A DNA stretch of 64,000 nt from an uncultured Mycoplasmatota bacterium (GCA_900547775.1 URHW01000001.1:434001-498000); one strand, 5' to 3'; counted from the first letter of the stretch, positions 1 through 8,304 are shown. Notes: generated by a model from the sequence alone, not told the origin. Made by a program: numbers and translations.

Positions 1-469
1 TGTCATTCTTGACACAGTATTTTGTTATGAAGTTAATAAAATCTTTATTATTTTCTTGGTATTGATCTTCAAATATTTTATCAATTAGTTTTTTCTTTTC
101 TAGTTTAATTATGGATGCATCTATGATACTTAGGCCAGCATCTAGCCCTAGATAATAGTGATATTTTTTTACTAGAGATAAGACATAGGCATCGAATGTT
201 GTTATGTTAGCAGTTTCGATTAGATTCATTTCTTCGGTAAGTTCTGGTAGTTTGCTAATTGCTTTTTTAATTCTTTCTTTCATTTCTGCCGCTGCATTAT
301 TTGTAAATGTTAAGATTAGAAGTTCATTTATGTGAACGCCTTTTTTAAGTTTAGTTATTACACGCTCAGTTAGTACGGCTGTTTTACCAGAACCAGCACC
401 AGCTGATACGATAATATTGCTTCCTTCAGTGTTGATTGCTAGTTCTTGTTCTTTTGTCCATTTAGGCAT
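1..469 (-). CDS. addA: AddA helicase-nuclease, N-terminal part (truncated by window edge)
   Basis: This is the first ~156 residues of the UvrD-family helicase subunit of the AddAB recombination enzyme, which processes DNA double-strand breaks and loads RecA. Translating from the ATG at 469 gives MPKWTKEQELAINTEG, followed by the Walker A motif SAGAGSGKTAVLTERV and LTFTNNAAAEMKERI, the standard AddA opening. No stop occurs down to base 1, so the gene continues outside the window. The start overlaps the end of addB by 8 bases, which points to translational coupling. The helicase assignment is firm; the C-terminal nuclease cannot be seen. Confidence 0.93.
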   Translation of the reverse strand, partial: MPKWTKEQELAINTEGSNIIVSAGAGSGKTAVLTERVITKLKKGVHINELLILTFTNNAAAEMKERIKKAISKLPELTEEMNLIETANITTFDAYVLSLVKKYHYYLGLDAGLSIIDASIIKLEKKKLIDKIFEDQYQENNKDFINFITKYCVKND

Positions 470-2741
470 TTTCATCACCTCTTAAAAATTTTAGTTCTTC
501 GTCTGGGTATATGTACTTGTTATCTTTTTCAGTTTTAAAACAGATGCTTTGATATTTACAGAATTTGCAACTAATGTTGTCAATACCTTTAATTTTAGGT
601 TCTATTTTGAAGTTTGCATTATCTATATTTTTAATCATTTCGTCTATTTTTTCTTCAGCAAATGTTCCTAAGTATTTTAATTCATCTTCAGTAAGTATTT
701 TGGCGTATCTACTAAATCCATTTTGCGTTAGAGTCATACTTTTAATATACTCACTGTTTTCGTAGGTTGGATCAAACTCAGATATAAGATTTTCATTACC
801 AATAGTGTAACCATTTAGTTTTAGGTGGTCGTTTATTTGTTCTTCTTTAGTTTTCCCAGGTTTAAAATTGATAATTGGGCTTATGATATTTTGTAGATAG
901 ATACCGACAATTTTACTATTAGGATATAAGTTTTGAATTAGATAAATATATGTTGGAAGCTGGAGTTTTAGTCCATATGGTGCTAGTCTTAAATCAATAT
1001 CTGTTTCGCCAGTTTTGTAGTCGATTAAAACTATTTTGTCATCATACTTCATTATCTTATCTATAATACCAACAAATTTAATTTTGTTTTTTGTAATTTC
1101 AATATTTTTTTCACATTCTATTTCTTTATAGTTAGTAATGTTTAAATGTGAGTTAATATTTTTAACAACGTTTTTAAGTTCTTCTAGCATTTTATTTAAG
1201 AAGATTTTGTTTTCTAAAGTTAGGTTAAATGGATTTTCTTTAAGATAGCTTTCTGTTTCTGTATTAAAGTTGAAATTTTCTTTGAACATATTTTGTAATA
1301 TATGATGGCATAAAGAGCCTGCATAAGCATCAAAGGTTTGTTCATAATTATCTAATTTAAGAATATATGAGCAGTAATATTTGAAAGGACACTCATAGTA
1401 AGTATTTAATTTAGTATATGATAGGTTTAATTTGTCGTAAGTAAAGTTTATCTTGTGGTAGGTATTATCATATGTCATATATTCTATATTTTTATATGTG
1501 TTTAATAATATAGGGATGTTTATGTTGAAGGTTCCGTATTTTATATACTCGTCTAGAAGTAAACTTAAATTATACTTGTTACTTTGATTAGAATACGTGC
1601 TTGGTATGTAATCTTTTTTGATAACTTCTAGTTTAAATTCTTCGATAAGTGGGGAAGTTTTAGTACTGCCTTTTAAGTTCTGCTTACTTGTTGTAATAGT
1701 TAAATTCTTAGTATTATTAATTATTCTTTTCCAGATGATGAATTCATTGTTGTTCTTTTGATATGTTTGATCTAAATAAGGCGGTTTCTCTATATCTGAA
1801 ATATAATCTTCATCTTTATAATTATGAGGAATTGTTTCTTTATTTAGGTTTATTAAGTAAATATAATCGTCTTCTTCTGGGATATTATTTTTAAGGTCTA
1901 TTATATTAATAGAGTTTGTAAGTTTTTCACTTTTAAGTTTTGTGTGTTTAAATTCTTCTTTTAAGATGTCTTTAATTTCAGTGATATCTTTAATGAAACT
2001 ATATTTATTTAAAACTTTAATAATCCCATTTTTAATTTCTTCATTTTGCACTTTTTCTAAATCTAGATTATTTAAAAAGTTTAGTCCTTCAGTTGTTTCG
2101 TATAGTGTCTTTGTGCTTTCAATATTGATCGGTAAGCGGTAGTTTGCAAAAATACGTTTAATTACACTTGTGTTGTCTGCATTGATATTTGCTATATATA
2201 CTTTGTTTAAATCAAGATTCTTTTGGATTATGTCATTAGCGATAAACTCAATTTCATTATTAATGTTTGTAAACTCATATACTGGGTGTGTGTAGTTTTT
2301 ATCAGGGATATTTGTGATTGTTACATTAGCAGTTTCTTTTAATAAATCAATAATGTGCATAGTCCATTTATCAATGTTAATAAATCCTTGGATTTCAACA
2401 TTTTTATTTTTAATTGAGTTCTTAAAAAACTTATCTGTAGTAAGAAGATTTTTCTCAAGAAGTTCATTTTTAAGTGTTACTAAGTTATTTAGTTTGTCAT
2501 TTTGATAGTTTGTGTTTTTGATAAAGTACATGTTTTTAATTAGTTCTTTAGCGTTTTCATATGAGTAGTTTTTTTCTTTTATAAGATAATAAATTGTTTT
2601 TTCATCATAATCAAATAGAAGTCTTTTTGTTACTTCGTCTATTCCAAGAATTTTGGCTTTGTATAAATTATTTTGCTTACTTAATTTTTTAATAAGACTT
2701 TTTTTGTAGTTTTGAGGTACGATTATATAGTCTTGCTTCAT
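462..2741 (-). CDS. addB: AddB-like helicase/nuclease subunit (short form)
   Basis: This is the second subunit of the AddAB enzyme. The C-terminal third holds a PD-(D/E)XK nuclease: GIIDKIMKYDDK followed by IDYKTGE (about residues 565-585). It also has the iron-sulfur cysteines typical of AddB, one in YECPFKYYCSYIL (~residue 452) and the group CKFCKYQSICFK near the C-terminus. At 759 residues it is much shorter than Bacillus AddB (about 1,160). The N-terminus (MKQDYIIVPQNYKKSL) has no Walker A motif, so the protein is reduced or RexB-like at that end. A good ribosome site (GAAAGGAAG) precedes the ATG. The pairing with addA makes the assignment secure despite the divergence. Confidence 0.88.
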   Translation of the reverse strand: MKQDYIIVPQNYKKSLIKKLSKQNNLYKAKILGIDEVTKRLLFDYDEKTIYYLIKEKNYSYENAKELIKNMYFIKNTNYQNDKLNNLVTLKNELLEKNLLTTDKFFKNSIKNKNVEIQGFINIDKWTMHIIDLLKETANVTITNIPDKNYTHPVYEFTNINNEIEFIANDIIQKNLDLNKVYIANINADNTSVIKRIFANYRLPINIESTKTLYETTEGLNFLNNLDLEKVQNEEIKNGIIKVLNKYSFIKDITEIKDILKEEFKHTKLKSEKLTNSINIIDLKNNIPEEDDYIYLINLNKETIPHNYKDEDYISDIEKPPYLDQTYQKNNNEFIIWKRIINNTKNLTITTSKQNLKGSTKTSPLIEEFKLEVIKKDYIPSTYSNQSNKYNLSLLLDEYIKYGTFNINIPILLNTYKNIEYMTYDNTYHKINFTYDKLNLSYTKLNTYYECPFKYYCSYILKLDNYEQTFDAYAGSLCHHILQNMFKENFNFNTETESYLKENPFNLTLENKIFLNKMLEELKNVVKNINSHLNITNYKEIECEKNIEITKNKIKFVGIIDKIMKYDDKIVLIDYKTGETDIDLRLAPYGLKLQLPTYIYLIQNLYPNSKIVGIYLQNIISPIINFKPGKTKEEQINDHLKLNGYTIGNENLISEFDPTYENSEYIKSMTLTQNGFSRYAKILTEDELKYLGTFAEEKIDEMIKNIDNANFKIEPKIKGIDNISCKFCKYQSICFKTEKDNKYIYPDEELKFLRGDENA

Positions 2742-2790
2742 TTGTTACTTCCTTTCATTGTTTATTATACAATTTTTTAGGTACTTTTAA

Positions 2791-2816
2791 AATAAAAAGA
2801 ACGCATGTTTTGCGTT
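2791..2816 (-). terminator. Rho-independent terminator between the 81-residue gene and addB
   Basis: On the - strand AACGC-N7-GCGTT is followed by TTTTTATTTT. The stem overlaps the stop codon of the preceding small gene. It separates the wall-enzyme gene chain from addBA. Confidence 0.75.
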
Positions 2817-3060
2817 ACTTTATACTAAGCATATGAGATACACGGGTTATCATTGTTGCATCAAAGTGTTCGGCAGTTATTAATGGGTTAATATCGCATA
2901 TTTTAGCAAGATTTATTATGGATAGAGCGATAGTATCGTTTGGTTCATTTTTAATGAAATTGTACCATTTTATTTTGTCTTTAAAGCCTTTTTTGATAGC
3001 GTTTTTAGTATCTTCTTTTTGAAGCTTTATTATTTCGTTTTTATATTCGTTAATTGTCAT
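2815..3060 (-). CDS. Small hypothetical protein (81 aa)
   Basis: I do not recognise this protein. It is a soluble, probably all-helical protein beginning MTINEYKNEIIKLQKEDTK, with no signal peptide, membrane segment or metal motif. Its start overlaps the end of the VanY gene by 11 bases and it ends in a terminator, so it is the last gene of the chain that begins at 5299. The overlap and codon use support it being real. Confidence 0.65.
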   Translation of the reverse strand: MTINEYKNEIIKLQKEDTKNAIKKGFKDKIKWYNFIKNEPNDTIALSIINLAKICDINPLITAEHFDATMITRVSHMLSIK

Positions 3061-3916
3061 ATTCTGATGTTACTCCAAAGTAGCTCTCCATTGTTATCCA
3101 GTCTCCATTGTTATAAAGAGCTTTTGCAAGTTCTTTACCAACGTATCTTATGTGCCATGGTTCATAGATATAACCGGTTTCATTTGTTTTTCCTTCTGGA
3201 TATCTTAAGATATATCCATATAGATAAGCATTTTTTGCTACCCATTTTCCTTCATCTGTGTTTTTGAATGAACTATCTATTGTGTTTAAATCAAAGGCTA
3301 AACCACTTTGATGTTCTGAGTGTCCTGGTCTTGCTGAGAAGGTATCTGCTGCTGTTTTGCCTTTTCTTTTAACATAACCATTATATAAGTCGTTTTGGTA
3401 ATCATATGAGCGATAGCCACTTTGAGCCCATAAATTTAAGTTTAGTGAAGCAGCATCACTTTTCATTTGTTTCCAGTTTTCGTAAGCTTCGGAGTTTAAT
3501 GGTTCTCTAGCAAATCCATCATTTGGAACACTTTTAAATGTGTTTTTAGGTTTCCAAGTGCTATCTAATGGATATGTTTTGTTAACGATTAAGTATCCAT
3601 CAACATAATATGCTCCATCTTTGTATTCGACTGTATAGCCTTTTGATGTTTTGCCAGTCTTATTTGTTTGACCACTTATAACTTTTTTAGTAGTGGTTGT
3701 AGTAGTTGTTTTTTTACTAGTTGTAGTTTCTTTTGTAGTCGTTGTGGTAGTTTCGGTTGTTGTTTTACTTGTAGTATTAGTGGTTTTGGTTTTATCCATA
3801 TTATCATCGGACTCCTTTTTAGGGGTAATTATAGTAATAATAATATATGAAATTAATCCGAGAATAATTAATATTAGTAAAATGTTACCATATTTTAGTT
3901 TAATTCTTTTTTTCAT
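3050..3916 (-). CDS. D-alanyl-D-alanine carboxypeptidase, VanY/M15B family
   Basis: A membrane-anchored zinc peptidase that trims the terminal D-Ala of peptidoglycan stem peptides. Residues ~8-30 form one membrane segment. Residues ~42-78 are an extraordinarily threonine-rich linker (runs such as TTTETTTTTTKETTT) that likely spans the wall. The catalytic domain follows, with GYRSYDYQ, the zinc motif GHSEHQSGLAFD (SxHxxGxxxD) and EPWHIRYVG near the end, so all expected metal and catalytic residues are present. Its ATG overlaps the stop of the upstream kinase (ATGA), indicating one operon. The low-complexity linker length may vary between strains. Confidence 0.92.
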   Translation of the reverse strand: MKKRIKLKYGNILLILIILGLISYIIITIITPKKESDDNMDKTKTTNTTSKTTTETTTTTTKETTTSKKTTTTTTTKKVISGQTNKTGKTSKGYTVEYKDGAYYVDGYLIVNKTYPLDSTWKPKNTFKSVPNDGFAREPLNSEAYENWKQMKSDAASLNLNLWAQSGYRSYDYQNDLYNGYVKRKGKTAADTFSARPGHSEHQSGLAFDLNTIDSSFKNTDEGKWVAKNAYLYGYILRYPEGKTNETGYIYEPWHIRYVGKELAKALYNNGDWITMESYFGVTSEYDN

Positions 3917-4509
3917 TTTGCCTCTTGTGTATATTTTATGCCATTTAGAACTGGAATAGAATTTATAAGTTTGTTATATGCTTCTTCATAGTTATCAGTG
4001 GCGATTTTAAGTACTTTTATATTTGACATGTTTAAATCATCAGCAAGTTTTAAATATGCGTTTTGTTGTTTAATACTACTTTCTAGGGAGAATGCTTGAT
4101 ATTGATGATGCTGACGAACAAGTCTTTTTTCATATAGAGATGTATCTTCTAAGTATAGTACTACAAAGTAAATGTTGTAATCTAGGTCGTTAAGTTTTTG
4201 AACTAGTCTTTTGTATACGTCATCAAATTTGTAATCTTTAAATCCTAGACTTGCATATACTTGTTCAGTGAAGAACGTGCGATCAAAGATTAAGTTTAGT
4301 TCGGTTTCTTCTAAAGTTTCCATATAGTTTAGTAAGTTAAGATACATTTTTTTATTTTTAGCATAACCAGTTTGAGATTTATCTTTAATACCAGTTAATC
4401 TATAAAGATTAGATGATGCTAGGTTATCTCTTAAAAAGTTTGCCATTGTGCTTTTACCAACGCCTTGTGGGCCTTCGATTATTATTATATTTCCACGATT
4501 ATTATTCAT
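3913..4509 (-). CDS. P-loop nucleoside/nucleotide kinase (dTMP kinase or dNK-like)
   Basis: A 198-residue P-loop kinase. The N-terminus reads IIIIEGPQGVGKSTMANFL (Walker A GPQGVGKS), and about residue 76 is FDRTFFTEQVYA, resembling the DR(S/T) motif of deoxynucleoside kinases. A lid-like arginine segment (YEKRLVRQHHQ) follows at ~127-137. The size fits thymidylate kinase or deoxynucleoside kinase, but I cannot tell the substrate. It overlaps the upstream gene by 8 bases and the downstream vanY by 4, so it is cotranscribed with wall and protease-like genes, which is an odd context for a nucleotide-salvage enzyme. Confidence 0.75.
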   Translation of the reverse strand: MNNNRGNIIIIEGPQGVGKSTMANFLRDNLASSNLYRLTGIKDKSQTGYAKNKKMYLNLLNYMETLEETELNLIFDRTFFTEQVYASLGFKDYKFDDVYKRLVQKLNDLDYNIYFVVLYLEDTSLYEKRLVRQHHQYQAFSLESSIKQQNAYLKLADDLNMSNIKVLKIATDNYEEAYNKLINSIPVLNGIKYTQEAK

Positions 4510-5299
4510 TGTTTACCTCTTCATATTTTATATTATTTTCTTTTAAAAAATTTGTGATAATTGATGATGTTATTGCATAACTTAGGGTGCGGTTGCCAGT
4601 TTTTTTGTTACCTAGAGCTATACCCAAAATTTCTCCATTAGTGTTCAAGACTGGTGCACTTTCCATTCCGTCTTCAACTGGGGATGATAACTCAAACATT
4701 GATATATTTTCTTTTGTATCAAAGATATTTCTTGTGATGATGCTTTCAACTGGGAAAATAGGAAAGTTCATTACTTTGAAATCGCTTTTAAGTGTTCTGT
4801 TTTCTTCGTCATAAGTAAATGCTTTATATTCTGGAAAAGCAAAACCTACTGTGCATGTGCTTTGACCTATTTCATAATTTTCGTTAAATTTAGGAAAGTT
4901 TTTGACGAGAACATTTTCATGATTTGAGAATTTTATAACTGCTAAATTTAAGTATTCGTGTTTTATAATATTTACTTTTCCTGGATTTTCAGCAATATCA
5001 ATTATGACATTTAAAATATCAGTTAACGTTTCATCTTTAATGCCATATTCATCTAGTTTTTTTGTAAGTTTTCTTCCTTTTAAACTTTTTAGTTCTTCGT
5101 AGATTGGTAAGTATGTTTCTTTTAGTTCGTCTTGCAGTTTAAATAGGGAAGCTATGCTTGCAGTTGTTAAAATATCTCCTTCATTATTTAAAACAATTAA
5201 TGTTGATAAGCCGTTAATTATTTTTTTATCAAAGTAATAAAAACCAGTTGCGAGAGGTCTTGTAAAATTTAACGCTTCTTTGACAGCAATTTTAAACAT
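4502..5299 (-). CDS. Trypsin-fold (HtrA-like) protein with altered catalytic triad
   Basis: The layout resembles a chymotrypsin/HtrA-type serine protease domain without PDZ domains or signal peptide (265 aa). Three landmark positions can be matched. The usual His motif (TNxHV) reads ILTTASIA, so His is lost. The Asp motif (DLAVxK) reads NLAVIKF, so Asp becomes Asn. The Ser motif (GNSGGPV) reads GMESAPVLNTNGEILGIALG, which keeps a serine in a changed oxyanion loop. This suggests a non-catalytic binding protein or an unusual enzyme. It is the first gene of a four-gene overlapping chain with the kinase and VanY. No signal sequence is visible, so it is probably cytoplasmic. Confidence 0.65.
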   Translation of the reverse strand: MFKIAVKEALNFTRPLATGFYYFDKKIINGLSTLIVLNNEGDILTTASIASLFKLQDELKETYLPIYEELKSLKGRKLTKKLDEYGIKDETLTDILNVIIDIAENPGKVNIIKHEYLNLAVIKFSNHENVLVKNFPKFNENYEIGQSTCTVGFAFPEYKAFTYDEENRTLKSDFKVMNFPIFPVESIITRNIFDTKENISMFELSSPVEDGMESAPVLNTNGEILGIALGNKKTGNRTLSYAITSSIITNFLKENNIKYEEVNNE

Positions 5300-5331
5300 A
5301 TTTTATCACCATTTTAATTATACTTCACATT

Positions 5332-5356
5332 TAAAAAAAACACTAGTTGTAAGTGT
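5332..5356 (-). terminator. Terminator of the 59-residue membrane peptide gene
   Basis: On the - strand ACACT-N7-AGTGT is followed by eight T residues. The stem overlaps the gene's stop codon, so the small gene is a separate transcript from the operon beginning at 5299. Confidence 0.75.
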
Positions 5357-5522
5357 CTTTTATTATTTGAAATAGTCCATAAATTTCGATTATAAGTGAA
5401 AATGTCATAAGGACGACACAAAATACATCGTCTATATCTGCATAACGGTTAATTAGTAAGGAACCAATTAAGCAGAAAACTCCGATACCAATTGTGATAA
5501 AACCTTTTAAATTCTTTTTCAT
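5343..5522 (-). CDS. Small two-helix membrane protein (59 aa)
   Basis: An unrecognised 59-residue protein starting MKKNLKGFITIGIGVFCLIG and ending IIKDTYN. It has two hydrophobic helices (about residues 7-24 and 33-52) separated by a short acidic turn (NRYADIDD). The ATG at 5522 follows a good ribosome site (AAGGTGG). A promoter (5546-5575) lies just upstream and a terminator overlaps the stop, so it is a complete monocistronic unit. It resembles the small membrane proteins common in Firmicutes; no function can be assigned. Confidence 0.75.
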   Translation of the reverse strand: MKKNLKGFITIGIGVFCLIGSLLINRYADIDDVFCVVLMTFSLIIEIYGLFQIIKDTYN

Positions 5523-5545
5523 ATTTCCACCTTGTTTCTACCTAA

Positions 5546-5575
5546 ATTATAGCAAACAAATGTAAATTCATGCAA
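5546..5575 (-). promoter_or_regulatory. Sigma-A promoter for the 59-residue membrane protein
   Basis: On the - strand TTGCAT (5575-5570), an 18-base spacer and TATAAT (5551-5546) lie about 20 bases upstream of the ATG region. Confidence 0.7.
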
Positions 5576-5933
5576 GATAAATGTAAAGATTTAATTAGTT
5601 TTTTTAATAATTTTATTTTCTAGATTTTAAAAATGTCAAGTGTTTTTTTCAATTTTGCACGATTACACCTTTTTCAAGGGACTTTTGTTTAGTTTTCACA
5701 CCTTTTTCAAGGGACTTTTTCTTTTACTTCACACCTTTTTCAAGGGACTTTTTATAAAAAAGACTAATTTCTGTAAAATTTGCGTAAAATTTTGACCTTT
5801 TTTTGAAATTTATGATTTTATTATAAAATTTAAGAAAAATTGCAAAGTTTTTAGTTAATAAGATGTTAATTTATTAAAGATTTTGGATTTTTTTAAAAAC
5901 ATTTGCTAAAATAATTTTAGAGGCGTGATAATT
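5576..5933. other. AT-rich intergenic region between divergent genes
   Basis: About 360 bases with no gene. Apart from the three periodic repeats (5665-5753) it holds only AT-rich sequence and a weak candidate promoter for the following gene (TTGGAT, 18 bases, TAAAAT, ending near 5910). Confidence 0.6.
5665..5753. repeat. Three direct repeats with exact 33-bp period
   Basis: A 22-base unit, ACACCTTTTTCAAGGGACTT plus TT, starts at 5665, 5698 and 5731, so the period is exactly 33 bp (about three helical turns). The 10-11-base spacers differ from each other. Each unit contains the inverted repeat CCTT-TTTC-AAGG. The array lies between two divergent promoters. It could be a cooperative protein-binding array; the regulator is unknown. 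Confidence 0.8.
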
Positions 5934-6362
5934 ATGAATAAGTTTGATGTTGTAGTTAAAGATGATTTGTATGTTGCTAATAAGGGAGATGTATTTCCAG
6001 ATAAAGAAGCAAATGTAATAGAGGAAAAAGTTTATGTGCTTGTTGTCGATTCATATAAAAAAATTTACTTAAATTTGAATTATGGTACATATGATTTTGT
6101 AAAAGGTGATAAGGCAATTTTTTCTGAACTTAAACCTTTTGCAATTGTAAATAATTATGTTGAAGATCATCCACTTATTGGAGAAAAAATGATTTATAGA
6201 AATTACTATGTGATTGATAGTTGCAAAAAGAATTATGATTTAACTAAACTGGAGGAAGTTCTTTTTGTAAATCTTAAAGAACTTATTCAAAATAATATGT
6301 ATGATAATCCTAGAAATAGGGAAAGAACTGAAGAAATATTAGAGGTAATAAGTTTTTTATAA
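5934..6362 (+). CDS. Hypothetical protein (142 aa)
   Basis: I do not recognise this protein. It is soluble, mixed alpha/beta, with no signal or membrane segment, beginning MNKFDVVVKDDLYVANKGDV. A GTG nine bases upstream (5925) is in frame, but the AGAGGCG ribosome site fits the ATG at 5934 better. A terminator follows directly. The triple repeat array lies 180-270 bases upstream and may regulate it. Confidence 0.7.
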   Translation: MNKFDVVVKDDLYVANKGDVFPDKEANVIEEKVYVLVVDSYKKIYLNLNYGTYDFVKGDKAIFSELKPFAIVNNYVEDHPLIGEKMIYRNYYVIDSCKKNYDLTKLEEVLFVNLKELIQNNMYDNPRNRERTEEILEVISFL

Positions 6363-6389
6363 AAAGCACTTTGTTTAAGTGTTTTTTTA
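6363..6389 (+). terminator. Rho-independent terminator
   Basis: CACTT-N4-AAGTG is followed by seven T residues, directly after the stop codon at 6362. Confidence 0.75.
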
Positions 6390-6419
6390 TTGACATGTAT
6401 TTTATTTATCAATTATAAT
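6390..6419 (+). promoter_or_regulatory. Strong sigma-A promoter of the ABC exporter operon
   Basis: TTGACA (6390-6395) and TATAAT (6414-6419) are both perfect hexamers, with an 18-base spacer. Transcription should begin near 6426, leaving a leader of about 95 bases before the first gene. Confidence 0.85.
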
Positions 6420-6425
6420 TAAGAT

Positions 6426-6519
6426 GACATTTTGCAAAAAATTTTATATTAAATACATTATGTGGCTACATATTTTAATATGTGGTTTTTTGCGTTGTAA
6501 GAAAGGATGTGAATTTAAA
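6426..6519 (+). promoter_or_regulatory. Structured mRNA leader before ABC ATPase gene
   Basis: The leader contains a perfect hairpin (ACATATT-TT-AATATGT). It is enclosed by complementary segments GCAAAAAA and TTTTTTGC that could form an outer stem just ahead of the AAAGGATG ribosome site. The leader is also open in the reading frame of the ATPase from an ATG at 6424, but that start has no ribosome site and would lie at the transcription start. I recognise no known riboswitch class. Confidence 0.4.
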
Positions 6520-7503
6520 ATGTCGCTTATATGTGTGGACAACCTGAGTAAAACTTTTAGAGTTTCAAGAAGAAGCAGTGGATTAAAAGCTGCTTTAATG
6601 TCGTTTGTTAAACGGGATTATACATACGTTAATGCAGTAGATAACATTTCGTTTAATATTAACGAAGGAGAAATCGTTGGATACATTGGTCCAAATGGTG
6701 CTGGGAAAAGTACGACGATTAAAATGTTGTCGGGAATACTTCTTCCTAGTTCTGGAAAAATTAATGTTGATGGTTTAAATCCTAGTGCTGACAGAAAAAA
6801 ATATGTCAAGAGAATTGGCGTTGTATTTGGTCAAAGAAGTCAACTTGAATGGGATATTCCAGCAGAAGATACTTTTGATTTGTTAAGGGATATCTATTCG
6901 TTAGATGAAGATGAATACTTAAATACAAAAAATGAACTTGTTAAATTGCTTGAGATTGAAGAAATAATTAAAAAACCAGTTCGAACACTCAGTTTAGGAG
7001 AAAGAATGAGATGTGAACTATGTGCTTCATTACTACATAAGCCTAAAATACTCTTTTTAGATGAACCTACAATTGGGCTTGATGCAAAGAGCAAAGTTAT
7101 AGTTCGTAATTTTATTGAAAAGATTAATAAGAAGAATCATGTTACGGTTATTTTAACTACTCATGATATGAGTGACATTGAGGCTTTGGCTAAAAGGATA
7201 ATCCTGATAGGAAAGGGTAAAATTCTTTATGATGGAGCAATAGATTCACTTAAGAAGAAGTATGGGAGTTATAAAACAGTAAGTATTATTACTAGAGATA
7301 GAATAGAGAATATTGAATTTAATGGTATTGTAAAAAGAAAGTTTTGTGATGGTGTTTATAAATTTGTTATAGATACTAATATAATAACAATTTCTTCTTT
7401 TATTAATTATGTTAGTAATTCTTATAATTTAGAAGATTTAGATGTTGATAATGAAACAATAGATGATATTATCTTGAAACTTTATGAGGATTACAATGTA
7501 TGA
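6520..7503 (+). CDS. ABC transporter ATP-binding protein (ABC-2 exporter)
   Basis: ATPase subunit of a three-gene ABC-2 type exporter. It has Walker A GPNGAGKST, signature LSLGERMRCE, Walker B ILFLDEPTIGLD and the switch TTHDMSDIEALA. About 80 residues follow the nucleotide-binding domain, as in the COG4586 group paired with COG4587/COG3694 permeases. I chose ATG 6520 because AAGGATG lies at the right distance. It overlaps the next gene by four bases. Substrate unknown; related systems export drugs or lipids. Confidence 0.9.
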   Translation: MSLICVDNLSKTFRVSRRSSGLKAALMSFVKRDYTYVNAVDNISFNINEGEIVGYIGPNGAGKSTTIKMLSGILLPSSGKINVDGLNPSADRKKYVKRIGVVFGQRSQLEWDIPAEDTFDLLRDIYSLDEDEYLNTKNELVKLLEIEEIIKKPVRTLSLGERMRCELCASLLHKPKILFLDEPTIGLDAKSKVIVRNFIEKINKKNHVTVILTTHDMSDIEALAKRIILIGKGKILYDGAIDSLKKKYGSYKTVSIITRDRIENIEFNGIVKRKFCDGVYKFVIDTNIITISSFINYVSNSYNLEDLDVDNETIDDIILKLYEDYNV

Positions 7504-8303
7504 AAAAATATTTTACTTATTTTAAGCTTAGATGCCTTACGAATTTGCAATATAGAAGTGCTGCTATAGCAGGATTACTTACACAATTTTTCTTTGGCAT
7601 GGTTTTTATAGAAGTATATATTGCTTTTTATTCTTCAGGTGATGGGAGCGTGCCAATTCCTTTATGTAACTTAGTAAATTATATGTGGTTACAACAGGCT
7701 TTCTTTTCTCTTGTTTATCCGAGTGAAAAAGATCCAAAATTATTTGAAATGATAAAAAATGGAAATTTAGCGTATGAACTTGTTAGACCAGATAATTTTT
7801 ATTTTAAGTGGTATGTAAAGATTTATTCAAAGAAGATTATTGCTGTCCTTTTGAGATTTGCACCAGTATTATTGGTTGCCTTTATTCTTCCTGAACCATA
7901 TAGGCTTAGTTTGCCACCATCGATAGAGTATTTGGGAATATTCATTCTTGCGATATTTGTTTCTTCAATTTTGGTATGTGCGATAGTTATGTTATTATTT
8001 ATTATTACGATGTACACGCTTGATTTTAGGGGAAGTCTTAGTATATTTGGTGTTATTATCGAGTTATTTATGGGTGGAACTGTCCCTTTAGTGTTTTTTC
8101 CAGATTGGCTTTTAAAAGTAGCGAATGTTCTTCCATTTAGATTTTTGGGTGATTTTCCATTTAGAGTTTATTCTGGGGCTTTTAGTGTTTCTAATTCTTT
8201 TGTAATGCTAGGTAAAGGACTAGGTTGGTGCGTTATTGTTATAGCAATTGGTTATTATCTTTGCAATAGAGCACTTAAGAAAGCGGTTATTCAAGGAGGT
8301 TAG
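7500..8303 (+). CDS. ABC-2 family permease, subunit 1
   Basis: A six-helix membrane protein of the COG4587 type, 267 residues. After the first membrane helix comes the motif region PSEKDPKLFEMIKNGNLAYELVRP, characteristic of this family, in which the amphipathic segment contacts the ATPase. Its ATG overlaps the end of the ATPase gene (ATGA-type) and the next permease starts right after its stop. It forms a heterodimeric channel with the next gene's product. Confidence 0.85.
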   Translation: MKKYFTYFKLRCLTNLQYRSAAIAGLLTQFFFGMVFIEVYIAFYSSGDGSVPIPLCNLVNYMWLQQAFFSLVYPSEKDPKLFEMIKNGNLAYELVRPDNFYFKWYVKIYSKKIIAVLLRFAPVLLVAFILPEPYRLSLPPSIEYLGIFILAIFVSSILVCAIVMLLFIITMYTLDFRGSLSIFGVIIELFMGGTVPLVFFPDWLLKVANVLPFRFLGDFPFRVYSGAFSVSNSFVMLGKGLGWCVIVIAIGYYLCNRALKKAVIQGG

Positions 8304-8304
8304 A

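Noticed and set aside
3693..3959. Open frame on the + strand opposite the vanY gene
   Set aside because: It is the antisense of the Thr-rich linker (poly-Val pattern), with no ribosome site.
5665..5753. Possible CRISPR array
   Set aside because: Only three 22-base units with 10-11-base spacers and no cas genes; spacers are far too short.
6424..6519. N-terminal extension of the ABC ATPase from the ATG at 6424
   Set aside because: That ATG coincides with the predicted transcription start and lacks a ribosome site, whereas ATG 6520 has AAGGATG at correct spacing and begins the conserved domain.
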